DNA of 62,081 nt, from positions 1 through 62,081 of IMG/VR virus record IMGVR_UViG_3300007504_000734; one strand, given 5' to 3'. Origin of the DNA: a virus. Every line of letters starts with the position of its first letter. Position 1 is the first letter of the stretch. Under the pieces are notes generated by a model. That model saw nothing but the letters and a program-made list of their open reading frames with translations. It was not told the origin of the DNA and searched no databases. Of this stretch, positions 48,944-57,844 are shown one piece after another. Both the position numbers and the translations under genes were made by a program.

Positions 48944-50383
48944 TTAGGCATTATAATCACAGTTGCTACAAGCAGAGGCACACATATTTAAATTACCACA
49001 ATCACCGTAGTCGGCATTTAGAGTCTGTAGAAACCTATTCTCTGTTGTATTTGGAGTCCATGTATTTGCTATTGTGTCAAAAAATCCTGTTTTGAATACT
49101 TCTTCTATACCACCATATTTTAGAGCATTGTTAGCATCGTTTTTAAAACCAAAAGTTAATAACAATTCTCTCAGATCGTAAGTGTACTCATTTGCAATTC
49201 TTGTGTGATTATGACCCATCATACAACACGGATAAACAAAGCCGTCTGCTGTAATAAAAACTTTAGATTCTGTTACAGCCATGCAATTTATTTTTCTATT
49301 ACTGTGCTTTTTACTCGATGGTAAACCTCTCAGAACTTTATTGACATCAACGTTGTCATATTCTTCAATATTGGTCACTTTCCATAGCGAATCTTTAACC
49401 CAAATAAATTTTTCTGCTTCTTCTTCCCATGATTTATTTTGACTAACATATTTTTCTTGTGCGATTTTTAAAAATGATGTATATTCTTTTATATTAATTT
49501 GATCAATTTGGTTATCATCTTCACTAACAAACATATGTGCCTTATATTTTTTTGCAATATTGTATACAGGACCCTTTCCGTGTTTTTGGATAGCCTTTTT
49601 AAAAAGATCAGACAATGTTTCATTTACTTCATAAAGCATTGCATCTAAATATGGATATGATATTTTTATATCTGTTTGTTCTTCATTATTTTTGATGTTT
49701 TCTGTTTGATCAGTTAAGTATCTGTCATAATCTTCTAAGCCTTCCGCACCTTGAAGTTGACCAACATATTCTCCTTTACTGGTATATACTGGAGTATCTT
49801 CTGGCCTATCCGTATTGATAATTTCTATTTTTGCAAAATTATATTCTTTGGCAAGTTCTTTAACATCTTCAAATTGATGTTGATTATGTTTAAAAAGTAT
49901 AAACTGTAAAATAGCATTTCCACCTGCGTCTATAAATGCTTTTGCGTTTTCTAAAACTTTTTTAAGATTTGTGTTTTGTCTATAATAAGAATGTACTTCT
50001 TGCGTTGTGCCATCTACTGCAAACCATATTTTCATATTTTTATACTTTGCAAAATTTGCCCAATAATCAGTACTATGCATTCCGCCGTTGGTATTAATTT
50101 CAATTATAATATCATTATTACAGGAATAAAGATAATCTACCATTTGAGGTAGATTAGGATTTACTTGGGCGTCTCCAACATTTCCACAAAATATAACACG
50201 TTCTAAGTTGGATACCAGTTTTGATGTTAATAAAAATTTAAACTCATCTAGCGACATGTGTTTTTGATAGGTGCCTGCTAGTTCTCCATATCCATAATAT
50301 GCTCTACTACAGGCAGGGCATGCCGCGTTACACTTTTCGGTTATTTCAATTTGTACACTAGTAATATCTTTATATCTATACAT
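48944..50383 (-). CDS. radical SAM protein with SPASM-like C-terminal cysteines
   Basis: About 479 aa from the ATG at 50383 (MYRYKDITSVQIEITEKC), which overlaps the upstream stop by 8 bases. The cluster motif is EKCNAACPACSRAY (CX3CX2C). The C-terminus has GFVYPCCMMGH and then five Cys in CGNLNMCASACSNCDY, an auxiliary-cluster (SPASM-like) layout, common in peptide-modifying or glycopeptide-modifying enzymes. Different from the two twitch-type enzymes at 14345 and 32793. Substrate unknown. Confidence 0.87.
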   Translation of the reverse strand: MYRYKDITSVQIEITEKCNAACPACSRAYYGYGELAGTYQKHMSLDEFKFLLTSKLVSNLERVIFCGNVGDAQVNPNLPQMVDYLYSCNNDIIIEINTNGGMHSTDYWANFAKYKNMKIWFAVDGTTQEVHSYYRQNTNLKKVLENAKAFIDAGGNAILQFILFKHNQHQFEDVKELAKEYNFAKIEIINTDRPEDTPVYTSKGEYVGQLQGAEGLEDYDRYLTDQTENIKNNEEQTDIKISYPYLDAMLYEVNETLSDLFKKAIQKHGKGPVYNIAKKYKAHMFVSEDDNQIDQINIKEYTSFLKIAQEKYVSQNKSWEEEAEKFIWVKDSLWKVTNIEEYDNVDVNKVLRGLPSSKKHSNRKINCMAVTESKVFITADGFVYPCCMMGHNHTRIANEYTYDLRELLLTFGFKNDANNALKYGGIEEVFKTGFFDTIANTWTPNTTENRFLQTLNADYGDCGNLNMCASACSNCDYNA

Positions 50384-51062
50384 CCAAATTATAATATTGA
50401 GCAACGCGTCTGTTCCATTCGTTAGCTGCGTTCTCAAACTCCTTGCCTTCGATAACAAACTCTTGATAATTTAAGTCTTTAGAGCACATTAACACAACCC
50501 CGGTTTTAATGTCTGTACCAAACATTTCATTGTGTGCTTGTGCGTATGCGGCTAACTGGCAAAAATAGTTGCTAATCCATTCTTTTTTCTTAGGTTTATT
50601 AGTTTGCTTAAAGTCAAGTATTGCTAAGTTACCTTTCCAAAGTCCTACACAATCTGTTGTGCCTGCGTATAATCCTTCATAGTATAGCGAGACTTCTGTA
50701 CCATATATTTCGCTAACTTTCCTAAGTCCTTCGGCAATAATAACATTTGACATGTTGTATGCTTTTTGGTGTATGACATTACTGCCAACTTTGCGTTCAT
50801 GGCTCTCAATATATAATTCTAAATTTTTATGCATTAGTGTGCCGACATTTGCGGCTTCTGTACTAATTTGCTGTGCTTGCGTTTCGCCAACACGCTTTTT
50901 CCAGTTTGCTAATGCTTCTCTTTCTTGTTGGGATTTAGTCGCGTCTAATATAGTTGTAACGCTAGGAACTGCTGATCCATCAGGTAATTGATACTTGCGT
51001 TTTCTATCTATAGTCGTAACACGTTTTAATTCGTTGTAATCGTATTTTTCCAGTAATATCAT
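50376..51062 (-). CDS. PD-(D/E)XK nuclease (RecB/Cas4-like)
   Basis: 228 aa. Signature order: GTLMHKNLELYIE (helix with His), YYEGLYAGTTDCVGLWKGN (Asp), LAILDFKQTNKPKKKEW (DFK, the D-x-K core) and YFCQLAAYAQAHNE (QxxxY). Such phage nucleases act in recombination or DNA repair. Preceded by a sigma70-consensus promoter, so likely early. Confidence 0.88.
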   Translation of the reverse strand: MILLEKYDYNELKRVTTIDRKRKYQLPDGSAVPSVTTILDATKSQQEREALANWKKRVGETQAQQISTEAANVGTLMHKNLELYIESHERKVGSNVIHQKAYNMSNVIIAEGLRKVSEIYGTEVSLYYEGLYAGTTDCVGLWKGNLAILDFKQTNKPKKKEWISNYFCQLAAYAQAHNEMFGTDIKTGVVLMCSKDLNYQEFVIEGKEFENAANEWNRRVAQYYNLDV

Positions 51063-51068
51063 GTATAT

Positions 51069-51097
51069 ATTATAATTGATTTAAATTTAGATGTCAA
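51069..51097 (-). promoter_or_regulatory. perfect-consensus sigma70 promoter
   Basis: Minus strand: TTGACA (51092-51097), exactly 17 bases, TATAAT (51069-51074), 6 bases before the nuclease ATG. The start point would fall near the start codon. Confidence 0.82.
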
Positions 51098-51110
51098 GAT
51101 TTATTCCGCA

Positions 51111-52991
51111 TTAACCTATACGTCTGGCTGGATTATTCACCGTAAAAGAAGTATTACCAACTGTGACACTTACTGCTGGCTCATACCCATCACCTGGTTT
51201 TGGAAAACGGTAGTGTCCACGATTGCCATTGTTAAATCCTGTAAATACACCAGTATCTCCGCCCACAATAACAGTTGTTTTGGCATATTTGGAAGGCAAC
51301 ACTACAACAAGCTTATTATCTTTTTCAGATTTTGGTTTCCAAACTGCTCCAGCTCCCAAAGCACTGAATGAATGAATCCCTATAAAAGTTGTAATAGATC
51401 CGCCGTTGCCGCCGTCCTTGTCGCCGACTGAAGCCCAAGCACTTGCTTTATCATGATTCAAAGTAATATTACCGGCAGTAACTGTCACTGACGATAACTT
51501 ACTAGTGACTGGCCAACTAGATACATTGTGATGTAACCAAGATGCACCGACCATACCACTTGATTGTGATGATGTTGTCGATCCGCCCGGTGCAGGCCAA
51601 GTAACTTTAATTAAGTTAGATCTTTCGTTAACATTTCTTTCGCTTCCCCGCGCTAAACCAGATACCATAAAATAGAGTGTTTCTCCTGTGCTTGGAGACC
51701 AAGACGCCAATGGCGGCTGTTTTATATGGTCACCATTTACGGCTTTTCGTGATTTAGTTACTTGTCCCGGGCGCATCCATTCCCACGTGGCTGCATACCA
51801 ATGGCCACTTAAATTAACAAATACCCATGGATTTGCGGCGACCGGTACACCATTAATAGTGACAGTGCCTCCGACGGGGATCTCGTCTATCAACGAGCCA
51901 CCAGTTAACAGTTTTCCTGTTGGACTAAATGTTGTTACGTTAGATACATCTTGGACTGTGCCATCTCCACTGTTTATAATGCCAGGCACTCTTGCGAAAT
52001 CATTATCTACTTCCGTACGGAATAAACCAATTCCTGATAATTGTCCCATTGAATTATCAATGTTTCCTGCCATAGTATTGATTAAACCCATTACTGCGTT
52101 AAGGGCACCATTCGTATCGCCTGGATCTGCAAAGTCGTATGATCCGCCGCTTATATCTGTATTTAAATCTTCATACAGGTAATTCTCTGTTCCCATTGCT
52201 TGGCCGGCAGGTCTCATTACTACTTGTCCATTTCCTTTATCACCTAAGCCAAAAAAGTTTATCTTTGTTTGTGGGTGTATTGGCTCAGTTAATCCTTCGA
52301 CTGGCGCAAGGACTCCACTAGTACTTTGTGTTAAAGCTTCGCCTGACCTTTCTTTAGGCCCCACTGGCCCCATTTGGTCAGGTTTGCCTATAACTAGTGT
52401 ATCATCTATTATTGAGATATGATCTAATATCGTATTATTCCAATTAATTACCCATTTAATAGGTTCAGTTACTCTTGCATCAAACCAATTTCCAGGATGT
52501 ATTTGGTATCCTAGTTTTCGAAAATGAGTAAGAACAGCATTAATTTGTTTGTGTCTTTGGAAAATCTGTGGTTCTTTTTCTTTTATAGCGGCCATAAGTT
52601 CTGGCATTGTCATATCTTGGGCATCAGGAATCTCCATAATGGAAGTGAAAGGATCACCTGTCCATGCCGCGCCATATTGAAATATTTCTTCAAGTAAAAA
52701 CCAATGGCCATATGTATACTTGCCAGCCATCACTGGGCCAGTATCTACTACTGCCCTAACATTTCCTGCTTCTGACGATGTTTTAAGAACTTGATTAATG
52801 AACTGTACTTCTTGCTTTACAGATGCATCGCCTAATATTGTTCTACTGCGTAACGTAGTCGCAGGCGGTGTTTCAGTATTATCTCCAGTAGTACCTACAG
52901 CCGGATCATATGTATACCGTATAGTTGTAGGAGTTCCATACGCTCCGGTTGAGACTTCATCAGTATCATCAGTATTATTATCGTCAGTCAT
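51111..52991 (-). CDS. large virion protein, likely tail or baseplate appendage
   Basis: 626 aa. Asp/Thr-rich N-terminus, then a helical part (FQRHKQINAVLTHFRKLGYQ) and long Gly/Ser/Thr/Asn beta-rich sequence resembling appendage proteins (GGTVTINGVPVAANPWVF, GHWYAATWEWMRPG). No catalytic motif recognised. TATAAATA 5 bases before the ATG marks it as late. Its neighbours are virion-type genes. Confidence 0.6.
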   Translation of the reverse strand: MTDDNNTDDTDEVSTGAYGTPTTIRYTYDPAVGTTGDNTETPPATTLRSRTILGDASVKQEVQFINQVLKTSSEAGNVRAVVDTGPVMAGKYTYGHWFLLEEIFQYGAAWTGDPFTSIMEIPDAQDMTMPELMAAIKEKEPQIFQRHKQINAVLTHFRKLGYQIHPGNWFDARVTEPIKWVINWNNTILDHISIIDDTLVIGKPDQMGPVGPKERSGEALTQSTSGVLAPVEGLTEPIHPQTKINFFGLGDKGNGQVVMRPAGQAMGTENYLYEDLNTDISGGSYDFADPGDTNGALNAVMGLINTMAGNIDNSMGQLSGIGLFRTEVDNDFARVPGIINSGDGTVQDVSNVTTFSPTGKLLTGGSLIDEIPVGGTVTINGVPVAANPWVFVNLSGHWYAATWEWMRPGQVTKSRKAVNGDHIKQPPLASWSPSTGETLYFMVSGLARGSERNVNERSNLIKVTWPAPGGSTTSSQSSGMVGASWLHHNVSSWPVTSKLSSVTVTAGNITLNHDKASAWASVGDKDGGNGGSITTFIGIHSFSALGAGAVWKPKSEKDNKLVVVLPSKYAKTTVIVGGDTGVFTGFNNGNRGHYRFPKPGDGYEPAVSVTVGNTSFTVNNPARRIG

Positions 52992-52996
52992 AATAA

Positions 52997-53004
52997 TATT
53001 TATA
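52997..53004 (-). promoter_or_regulatory. late-promoter-like octamer TATAAATA
   Basis: Exact TATAAATA on the minus strand, 5 bases before the ATG at 52991; it overlaps the last codons of the upstream gene. Confidence 0.65.
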
Positions 53005-53551
53005 ATAGTTTTAGTTTTGTAAGATACAACTGTAAATCTTTATCATTAACACCTTTAACAGTGCTAGCTGCCTTATGTAAAGCTACTCCAGAATTATCTC
53101 CTCGTTTTTTATATTGTATATAATACTTTGCCGCCAACTTATATGCCTTATTTTTTATTGCTGTCATTAGTTTACCTTCATCAAGTTCCAATTCAGCATA
53201 TTTGTTATTCATTACCGCAGGCTTTAATTTAAACCCTGGGTCTGGTATAATTATTTCATATTTGTCTGTAGTTTTTGTTGATGTTTCTTTAGGCATACCA
53301 TCTTTTTTTAATTGTTGAAAACTGTTTTTACTTAATTGTTTTACCCAATTTTTTTGTTTCTTACCTTTGGGATTAGTCCAAATCAATTGAAATATTTTCT
53401 TTTTAGTAGCTCCAGCTCCCAGGCGATACTCTCTTTCTTCTCCTTCATCAAGTCCATGCCATTCTTTAAATGTTTTAACACCCATTGCGTTTTGCACAGT
53501 TCTAAACAGTGTTAAAGCATCTTTACTATTAGCAAATTCGAAAAGTCTCAT
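53000..53551 (-). CDS. hypothetical virion-type protein with MRLFEF N-terminus
   Basis: 183 aa; ATG at 53551 chosen because it overlaps the upstream TAA (TAATG). MRLFEFANSKDALTLF looks like the shared leader although no (L/I)-x-E follows. Basic, mixed alpha/beta (YIQYKKRGDNSGVALHKAAS). No family recognised. Confidence 0.6.
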   Translation of the reverse strand: MRLFEFANSKDALTLFRTVQNAMGVKTFKEWHGLDEGEEREYRLGAGATKKKIFQLIWTNPKGKKQKNWVKQLSKNSFQQLKKDGMPKETSTKTTDKYEIIIPDPGFKLKPAVMNNKYAELELDEGKLMTAIKNKAYKLAAKYYIQYKKRGDNSGVALHKAASTVKGVNDKDLQLYLTKLKLL

Positions 53552-53916
53552 TACCAAGAAATTTCCCAATAAAATGTATCATTTGTTGTGGTGTTTTTCT
53601 TTCTAACAATTGTGTACTTTTTATTGGTAAAATGACTCATTACTTCTGACATTTGTTCAGATCGTAGTGTGCTTTCTGTATTACCTTTCCATACACTATA
53701 AAACGCTTCACCTGTTGCGTCATCATTTGTCATTGGGCTACCTGTAACTACTGTGCCATTAATAGTAACTGTGGTTGTATCAGTTGCCGTTGTTGACAAA
53801 GCGTTACTAGCAACAGCGGCTAATACACGTAATTCTAGTATTAATATTTCTTGAGCAATTAACTGATTATCTTGTCCGCGATCTCTTGCGTGGGATGCCG
53901 TTGGAAAATATGCCAT
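53551..53916 (-). CDS. small virion-type protein, 121 aa
   Basis: Starts MAYFPTASHARDRGQDNQL; Thr/Ser-rich beta middle (TDTTTVTINGTVVTGSP) and YTIVRKKNTTTNDTFYWEISW at the end. Fits a small head or tail decoration protein by composition and location. Confidence 0.6.
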   Translation of the reverse strand: MAYFPTASHARDRGQDNQLIAQEILILELRVLAAVASNALSTTATDTTTVTINGTVVTGSPMTNDDATGEAFYSVWKGNTESTLRSEQMSEVMSHFTNKKYTIVRKKNTTTNDTFYWEISW

Positions 53917-53919
53917 AAT

Positions 53920-54300
53920 TTATGTTCTCTTCTTCAATGCTCTTTTAGCCATACTGTCAACTTTGTTTTGACTTGGCTCATCAATATTTGCTTCATCCGA
54001 AACATCTACTTCTAATTCTTCTTCTGTGTTTAATGTAATGAAATCTTTATCGAAGTTTTTAATTAAATTTTGGACTCCGGGGTCCATATCATAAATTTGT
54101 TTAAAACCATCAAAATCTATAACATGCCCTAAGTTTCTCATAGTATGAACTAATTCTACAAAACTTATTTCATTATCACCTATTTCTGCTGAATTATCTG
54201 CACTTTTAAGTTCGTGATTTAATACGGTAATCAACGCTTCGACCATGTCGTCGTCTACAGGTCCTTGCTCCGTCAAATTTAAAATTTCAGCAAATCGCAT
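53920..54300 (-). CDS. putative internal head protein with capsid-targeting-like N-terminus
   Basis: 126 aa. MRFAEILNLTE|QGPVDDD has the L-x-E leader at residue 11. The body is acidic and helical with a basic end (RALKKRT). One base separates it from the upstream 382-aa protein, which may be a core/scaffold component. Confidence 0.6.
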   Translation of the reverse strand: MRFAEILNLTEQGPVDDDMVEALITVLNHELKSADNSAEIGDNEISFVELVHTMRNLGHVIDFDGFKQIYDMDPGVQNLIKNFDKDFITLNTEEELEVDVSDEANIDEPSQNKVDSMAKRALKKRT

Positions 54301-54301
54301 A

Positions 54302-55450
54302 TTACTCGCGCTCTTCTCTTCCTTCTGGCTCTTCTGCGCCAGCCGCTACATCAGCAGTTGAAAACTCTTCTTCACCTGGAATTTCTTCACCTGGAATTTC
54401 TTCAACATCAGCACCCATTTGCTCTACAGGTTGTTCTTCACCTGTAATGATTCTGCTTGCTTGTGCTAATGTTTCACGTCCTTGTCCATTTGTATCAACC
54501 AAATTGTCTAATGTAGGAAGGGCAATGTTAGCATATGCTTCGCTCATCTCGGAGCCTAATTCATCACGCATTGCATCTAACAATGGTGGTAAATCTTCGT
54601 TGCGTAGTTTGCTTAAATCATCAACTGCTTTTTGTACTCTATCTACAACATCTTTAGATGCTAGTAGTAGTTCTGCTTGGTCTTCTTGACTTTCGTACAA
54701 TGCGCGTAATCTTTCTGAAATCTCTACCTCTGTTGATTCTAAGCCAAGTTGTTTCTTTGCTCTTTTATCAATATTTTTTAGTAGTTGCACATTAGCCATG
54801 CCTGATCGCATAATGTCATCTAAAATATTAATTAGAGGAAGGAATGTTTTAACATATATAGCAGGAACAGACTTGCCATTCATAGCCATTTCAATAGCAG
54901 TTTTCGCTCGCACCATGTTTTGACCGCCAACTAGAATACGAAGTGCTTGCATACCTTTAGGATCAAATGTATATCTGTCGTCTTTCTCTTTCTTTTCTGA
55001 AATTTCTTCTTCATTTACATCTTCCGGACAAGGTTTCTTTTTCTTCATCTTACCTGCCGCTTCTTTTACTTTTGCTTTCTTTTTGCCTGGTCTTGCTTTC
55101 TTTTTGCCTGGTCCTGCACCAAATCCAGCATCGGCAGTACTGCCTTGGTTTGGAATTTTTTCTGCATCTGCGGCCTTTTCATTTTCAGGACTAAATTCTA
55201 ACAACTCTTCAATATGCTTTTCTAAATTTTCTTTAATAAAGATCTTTGCTAGATATGATTTTGAGTTATGCAAATTGTGCCTATCTTCTGATAAGCGTTG
55301 CTTTTTAATCTCTTCATTTACTGTTAGGAGTAATTTTTGTGTATGATCTAGGTCCAATTTAGTAATGTCTACCTTTACACCAAAGGCATTTTGGACACTA
55401 TTGCTTAATTCTCCTGCTGTTTGTGTTGTATTTAAATCTGTTAAATTCAT
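54302..55450 (-). CDS. putative prohead core or virion protein
   Basis: 382 aa. Helical, highly charged; a Lys-rich stretch with the repeat ARPGKKKA (residues about 115-135), then a helical body (residues 155-330), and a very acidic end (EEIPGEEIPGEEEF). High charge and lack of Cys except one resemble T4 core scaffold proteins, but no specific match can be claimed. Confidence 0.5.
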   Translation of the reverse strand: MNLTDLNTTQTAGELSNSVQNAFGVKVDITKLDLDHTQKLLLTVNEEIKKQRLSEDRHNLHNSKSYLAKIFIKENLEKHIEELLEFSPENEKAADAEKIPNQGSTADAGFGAGPGKKKARPGKKKAKVKEAAGKMKKKKPCPEDVNEEEISEKKEKDDRYTFDPKGMQALRILVGGQNMVRAKTAIEMAMNGKSVPAIYVKTFLPLINILDDIMRSGMANVQLLKNIDKRAKKQLGLESTEVEISERLRALYESQEDQAELLLASKDVVDRVQKAVDDLSKLRNEDLPPLLDAMRDELGSEMSEAYANIALPTLDNLVDTNGQGRETLAQASRIITGEEQPVEQMGADVEEIPGEEIPGEEEFSTADVAAGAEEPEGREERE

Positions 55451-55495
55451 AATATGTTTCCAAATCTGTAATATAAAATAAGTTATTCGTATTTA

Positions 55496-55975
55496 TTAAA
55501 AAACGCAATTATAATATAGTTGCGTTAAGTTGTCTTTTGCCTCTTGGGCATTCCAAACGTAGGTTTTAACTCTAGATTCTATAAAATCTACTTTAAACCA
55601 ATCGCTTTCTTCAGCATAATACTTAATTTTTTCTTTGGATATTAATAATTTTTCAACTGCATTGCCATATTTTATATCGCTCTCGAGTACTTGCTTATAT
55701 TTTACTTGATCACCATTATTATGAAAAACAGCCAGCATAATAGCAGCCTTTTTTGTGTATATATTTTTCTCGATAATTGAATAACCTTTGTTATATCCTT
55801 TCTTAAGAACATATCCATTTTGTGTTTTTCTAATTCGAATATCGCCTACTTTTATGCCTTTATTAAGTTTTTTAATTTTTAAATAATGTAATCTTCCATG
55901 CTTTTCTAACTTCTCCATCATGTCGTCATACATGTCCGAAAAAGTCGCATCGATTTTTTTCTTAGATTGGTTCAT
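55496..55975 (-). CDS. hypothetical protein, 159 aa
   Basis: Lys/Tyr-rich alpha/beta protein (LHYLKIKKLNKGIKVGDIRI, GYVLKKGYNKGYSIIEKN). TTAAATA sits 5 bases before the ATG. Similar short proteins precede head-protein runs in marine myoviruses by my recollection, but no family is certain. Confidence 0.6.
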   Translation of the reverse strand: MNQSKKKIDATFSDMYDDMMEKLEKHGRLHYLKIKKLNKGIKVGDIRIRKTQNGYVLKKGYNKGYSIIEKNIYTKKAAIMLAVFHNNGDQVKYKQVLESDIKYGNAVEKLLISKEKIKYYAEESDWFKVDFIESRVKTYVWNAQEAKDNLTQLYYNCVF

Positions 55976-56011
55976 ACTAATATTTAACCGTATACGGTTG
56001 TTTAAAAAATA

Positions 56012-56848
56012 TTATTGGTCAGCAATCATGTTAACAATTGTTTTACCACGATTACCAACTTGATTGTACCACTTACTATTTTGTAGTTCTTTTGCGGCAG
56101 TTTTCCAATCACCTTTTTCGGCCGCCGCGGAAAATTTTGGCCATGTCTTGTGCCAATTTGGACCCATATTATAAGCCAAATCAACCATCGCTTGTTTGCG
56201 TCTTTGGTCCGCTAAATTATAACCAGGTGTTGTTCTTGCACCCTTTACATGATGCTCAAAGTCTTTGTCAAACATTTCGTCTGCTTGTTGGTCTGTAATG
56301 CCTTTGGAAAAGTCTTCGCCAGGCTTAACTAAGTGTCCATAACCAATTGTGTCCTTGCCAACTGTGTCTTTATAAACTTTTAAGCGTTTGCCTTCGTGAT
56401 GCTTAATCATACTCTTAAGAGCATTTACATCACCAAATTCTTTGTCATATGGATCTTGTTCGATTGTTTGTGTTATTTGTGTTTTTGTTTGTAGATCAGG
56501 CTGTGGTGTATTTTGATCAATTGAATGTATGCCACTTGCCGCCAATGCTCCAGCGGCCGCAACACTGGCCGCAGTTTTTTTGAGATCTTCGTTCAATATA
56601 TCTTTATATAATGACACTTTTATTTGAGACTCATCTAGTTTAAAGTTGCGTATATACGCTATCTTACCTTCAACTTTTACACGTTTAAGAATATCCTTCT
56701 TAACTAAGCCATCAGCAATCCACTGCTCATGCTCATTTAGATCTCTTTTAAATACTCTCTTATCAGTGTATTTTAACAGATAATCACTCTCTTGTAAATT
56801 AACGTAAACTAAACTTACATTTGGATTCTGTATTTGTGCAAATCTCAT
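56012..56848 (-). CDS. T4-type lysozyme (GH24) with long N-terminal region
   Basis: 278 aa. Residues about 143-278 form a phage lysozyme that cleaves peptidoglycan. The catalytic triad of T4 lysozyme is preserved: E152 (HHEGKRLK), D161 (YKDT), T167 (TIGYGH). The first 140 residues are not part of T4 e; they start MRFAQIQNPN with NLQE at 17-20 and ILNE at 84-87, then an Ala-rich helix (AASVAAAGALAASGI). These E sites could be prohead-protease cuts releasing the lysozyme inside the head (inference). Alternatively it is a tail lysozyme. Confidence 0.85.
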   Translation of the reverse strand: MRFAQIQNPNVSLVYVNLQESDYLLKYTDKRVFKRDLNEHEQWIADGLVKKDILKRVKVEGKIAYIRNFKLDESQIKVSLYKDILNEDLKKTAASVAAAGALAASGIHSIDQNTPQPDLQTKTQITQTIEQDPYDKEFGDVNALKSMIKHHEGKRLKVYKDTVGKDTIGYGHLVKPGEDFSKGITDQQADEMFDKDFEHHVKGARTTPGYNLADQRRKQAMVDLAYNMGPNWHKTWPKFSAAAEKGDWKTAAKELQNSKWYNQVGNRGKTIVNMIADQ

Positions 56849-56857
56849 TTCTTTTTC

Positions 56858-57310
56858 CTAATTTATTTTGTTCAACTCATACTGCACCATGTCGCCTTGG
56901 TCTTCAACGTATGCGTTATAGCCTAACTGTCTAGCAAACTTTTGTACCATTCTAGAATAAAGGTTTGTTCTGCTTGGGTTGTCGCCTATATCTCCTTTTT
57001 CACCGGAAAAAAATATCATTTCGGGACTACGTTCTTTAATAAACTTTTTTATAGCGTGTAAAACTGTAGCAAATATTTTATAAGCATCGCCTTCACCTGA
57101 TACATCTTGACTATGATTTCTATGAAACTCTACTTGATATTCCCCGTTCCCTTCATGATTGAACATAATAAGCAGTGGTGTGTCGTCAGGTAAGTTGGCA
57201 AATGCTCGCATGCCGCCATGGGGGCCCGGGCCCTGGAAGCCATCCGTTTCACCTGTCCATGATAGAGGATAAGGTTGGTCAAATGTTTCAAACAGTTCTG
57301 CTATTTTCAT
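56858..57310 (-). CDS. putative internal head protein with MKIAELFE leader
   Basis: 150 aa. MKIAELFE|TFDQPYPL; L-F-E fits the (L/I)-x-E leader end at residue 8. The body has mixed alpha/beta with SRTNLYSRMVQKFARQLGY, a pattern that from memory recurs in similar small marine phage proteins. Overlaps the GNAT gene by 4 bases. Confidence 0.6.
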   Translation of the reverse strand: MKIAELFETFDQPYPLSWTGETDGFQGPGPHGGMRAFANLPDDTPLLIMFNHEGNGEYQVEFHRNHSQDVSGEGDAYKIFATVLHAIKKFIKERSPEMIFFSGEKGDIGDNPSRTNLYSRMVQKFARQLGYNAYVEDQGDMVQYELNKIN

Positions 57311-57840
57311 TTCTTACCGCCTTTCATGTTAAAGTTCTCGCTTAGGTATTCGTCTAGAGCATCTTCACCAGTTGGACTAATTGCCCAAGCACCATCGCCA
57401 CCATAAATTAAACCTGAGCCATCTAGTTCATCATATAATCTGCTCATAGCAGGTGTAAGACTGTGTGAATCTTCTTCAAAGTCCATACCTAATTCGTCTG
57501 CTGTGGCTATTGCTTTTAACAATAGCATGCCGCCGTGTCCTTTATTACGAAACTCTGGGAATATTTCTGCAAAGTTACGCACATTATCTTCGTTGCGTGT
57601 ATGTGTATATTGTCCTGCGTGTTTACCGTCTACGTATAAATCTACAGTAAAACCATTTTTTTGTTTGGTTACGCGAAACTGCTTACCGTCAACAAAGCTT
57701 TCGTTTGTAAGTAATTTTGGCTTTCCGCTACCAAGTCCTAACTTTTTAACATTAGCATATTCGCTTCCAATTGGAGCGTCTTTTGTGGCATTTTGTTTTG
57801 TAATAATGCCTACTGCTTCAGTTAATTCTGCAATTTTCAT
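57307..57840 (-). CDS. GNAT-like acetyltransferase with capsid-targeting-like leader
   Basis: 177 aa. MKIAELTE|AVGIITKQ carries the leader. The C-terminal half, EIFPEFRNKGHGGMLLLKAI then ADELGM and MSRLYDEL, matches the acetyl-CoA loop (R-x-x-G-x-G) and final strands of GNAT enzymes. If packaged and injected, it could acetylate host proteins at the onset of infection, comparable in concept with the T4 Alt enzyme (inference). TATAAATA 4 bases before the ATG. Confidence 0.65.
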   Translation of the reverse strand: MKIAELTEAVGIITKQNATKDAPIGSEYANVKKLGLGSGKPKLLTNESFVDGKQFRVTKQKNGFTVDLYVDGKHAGQYTHTRNEDNVRNFAEIFPEFRNKGHGGMLLLKAIATADELGMDFEEDSHSLTPAMSRLYDELDGSGLIYGGDGAWAISPTGEDALDEYLSENFNMKGGKK

Positions 57841-57844
57841 ACTG

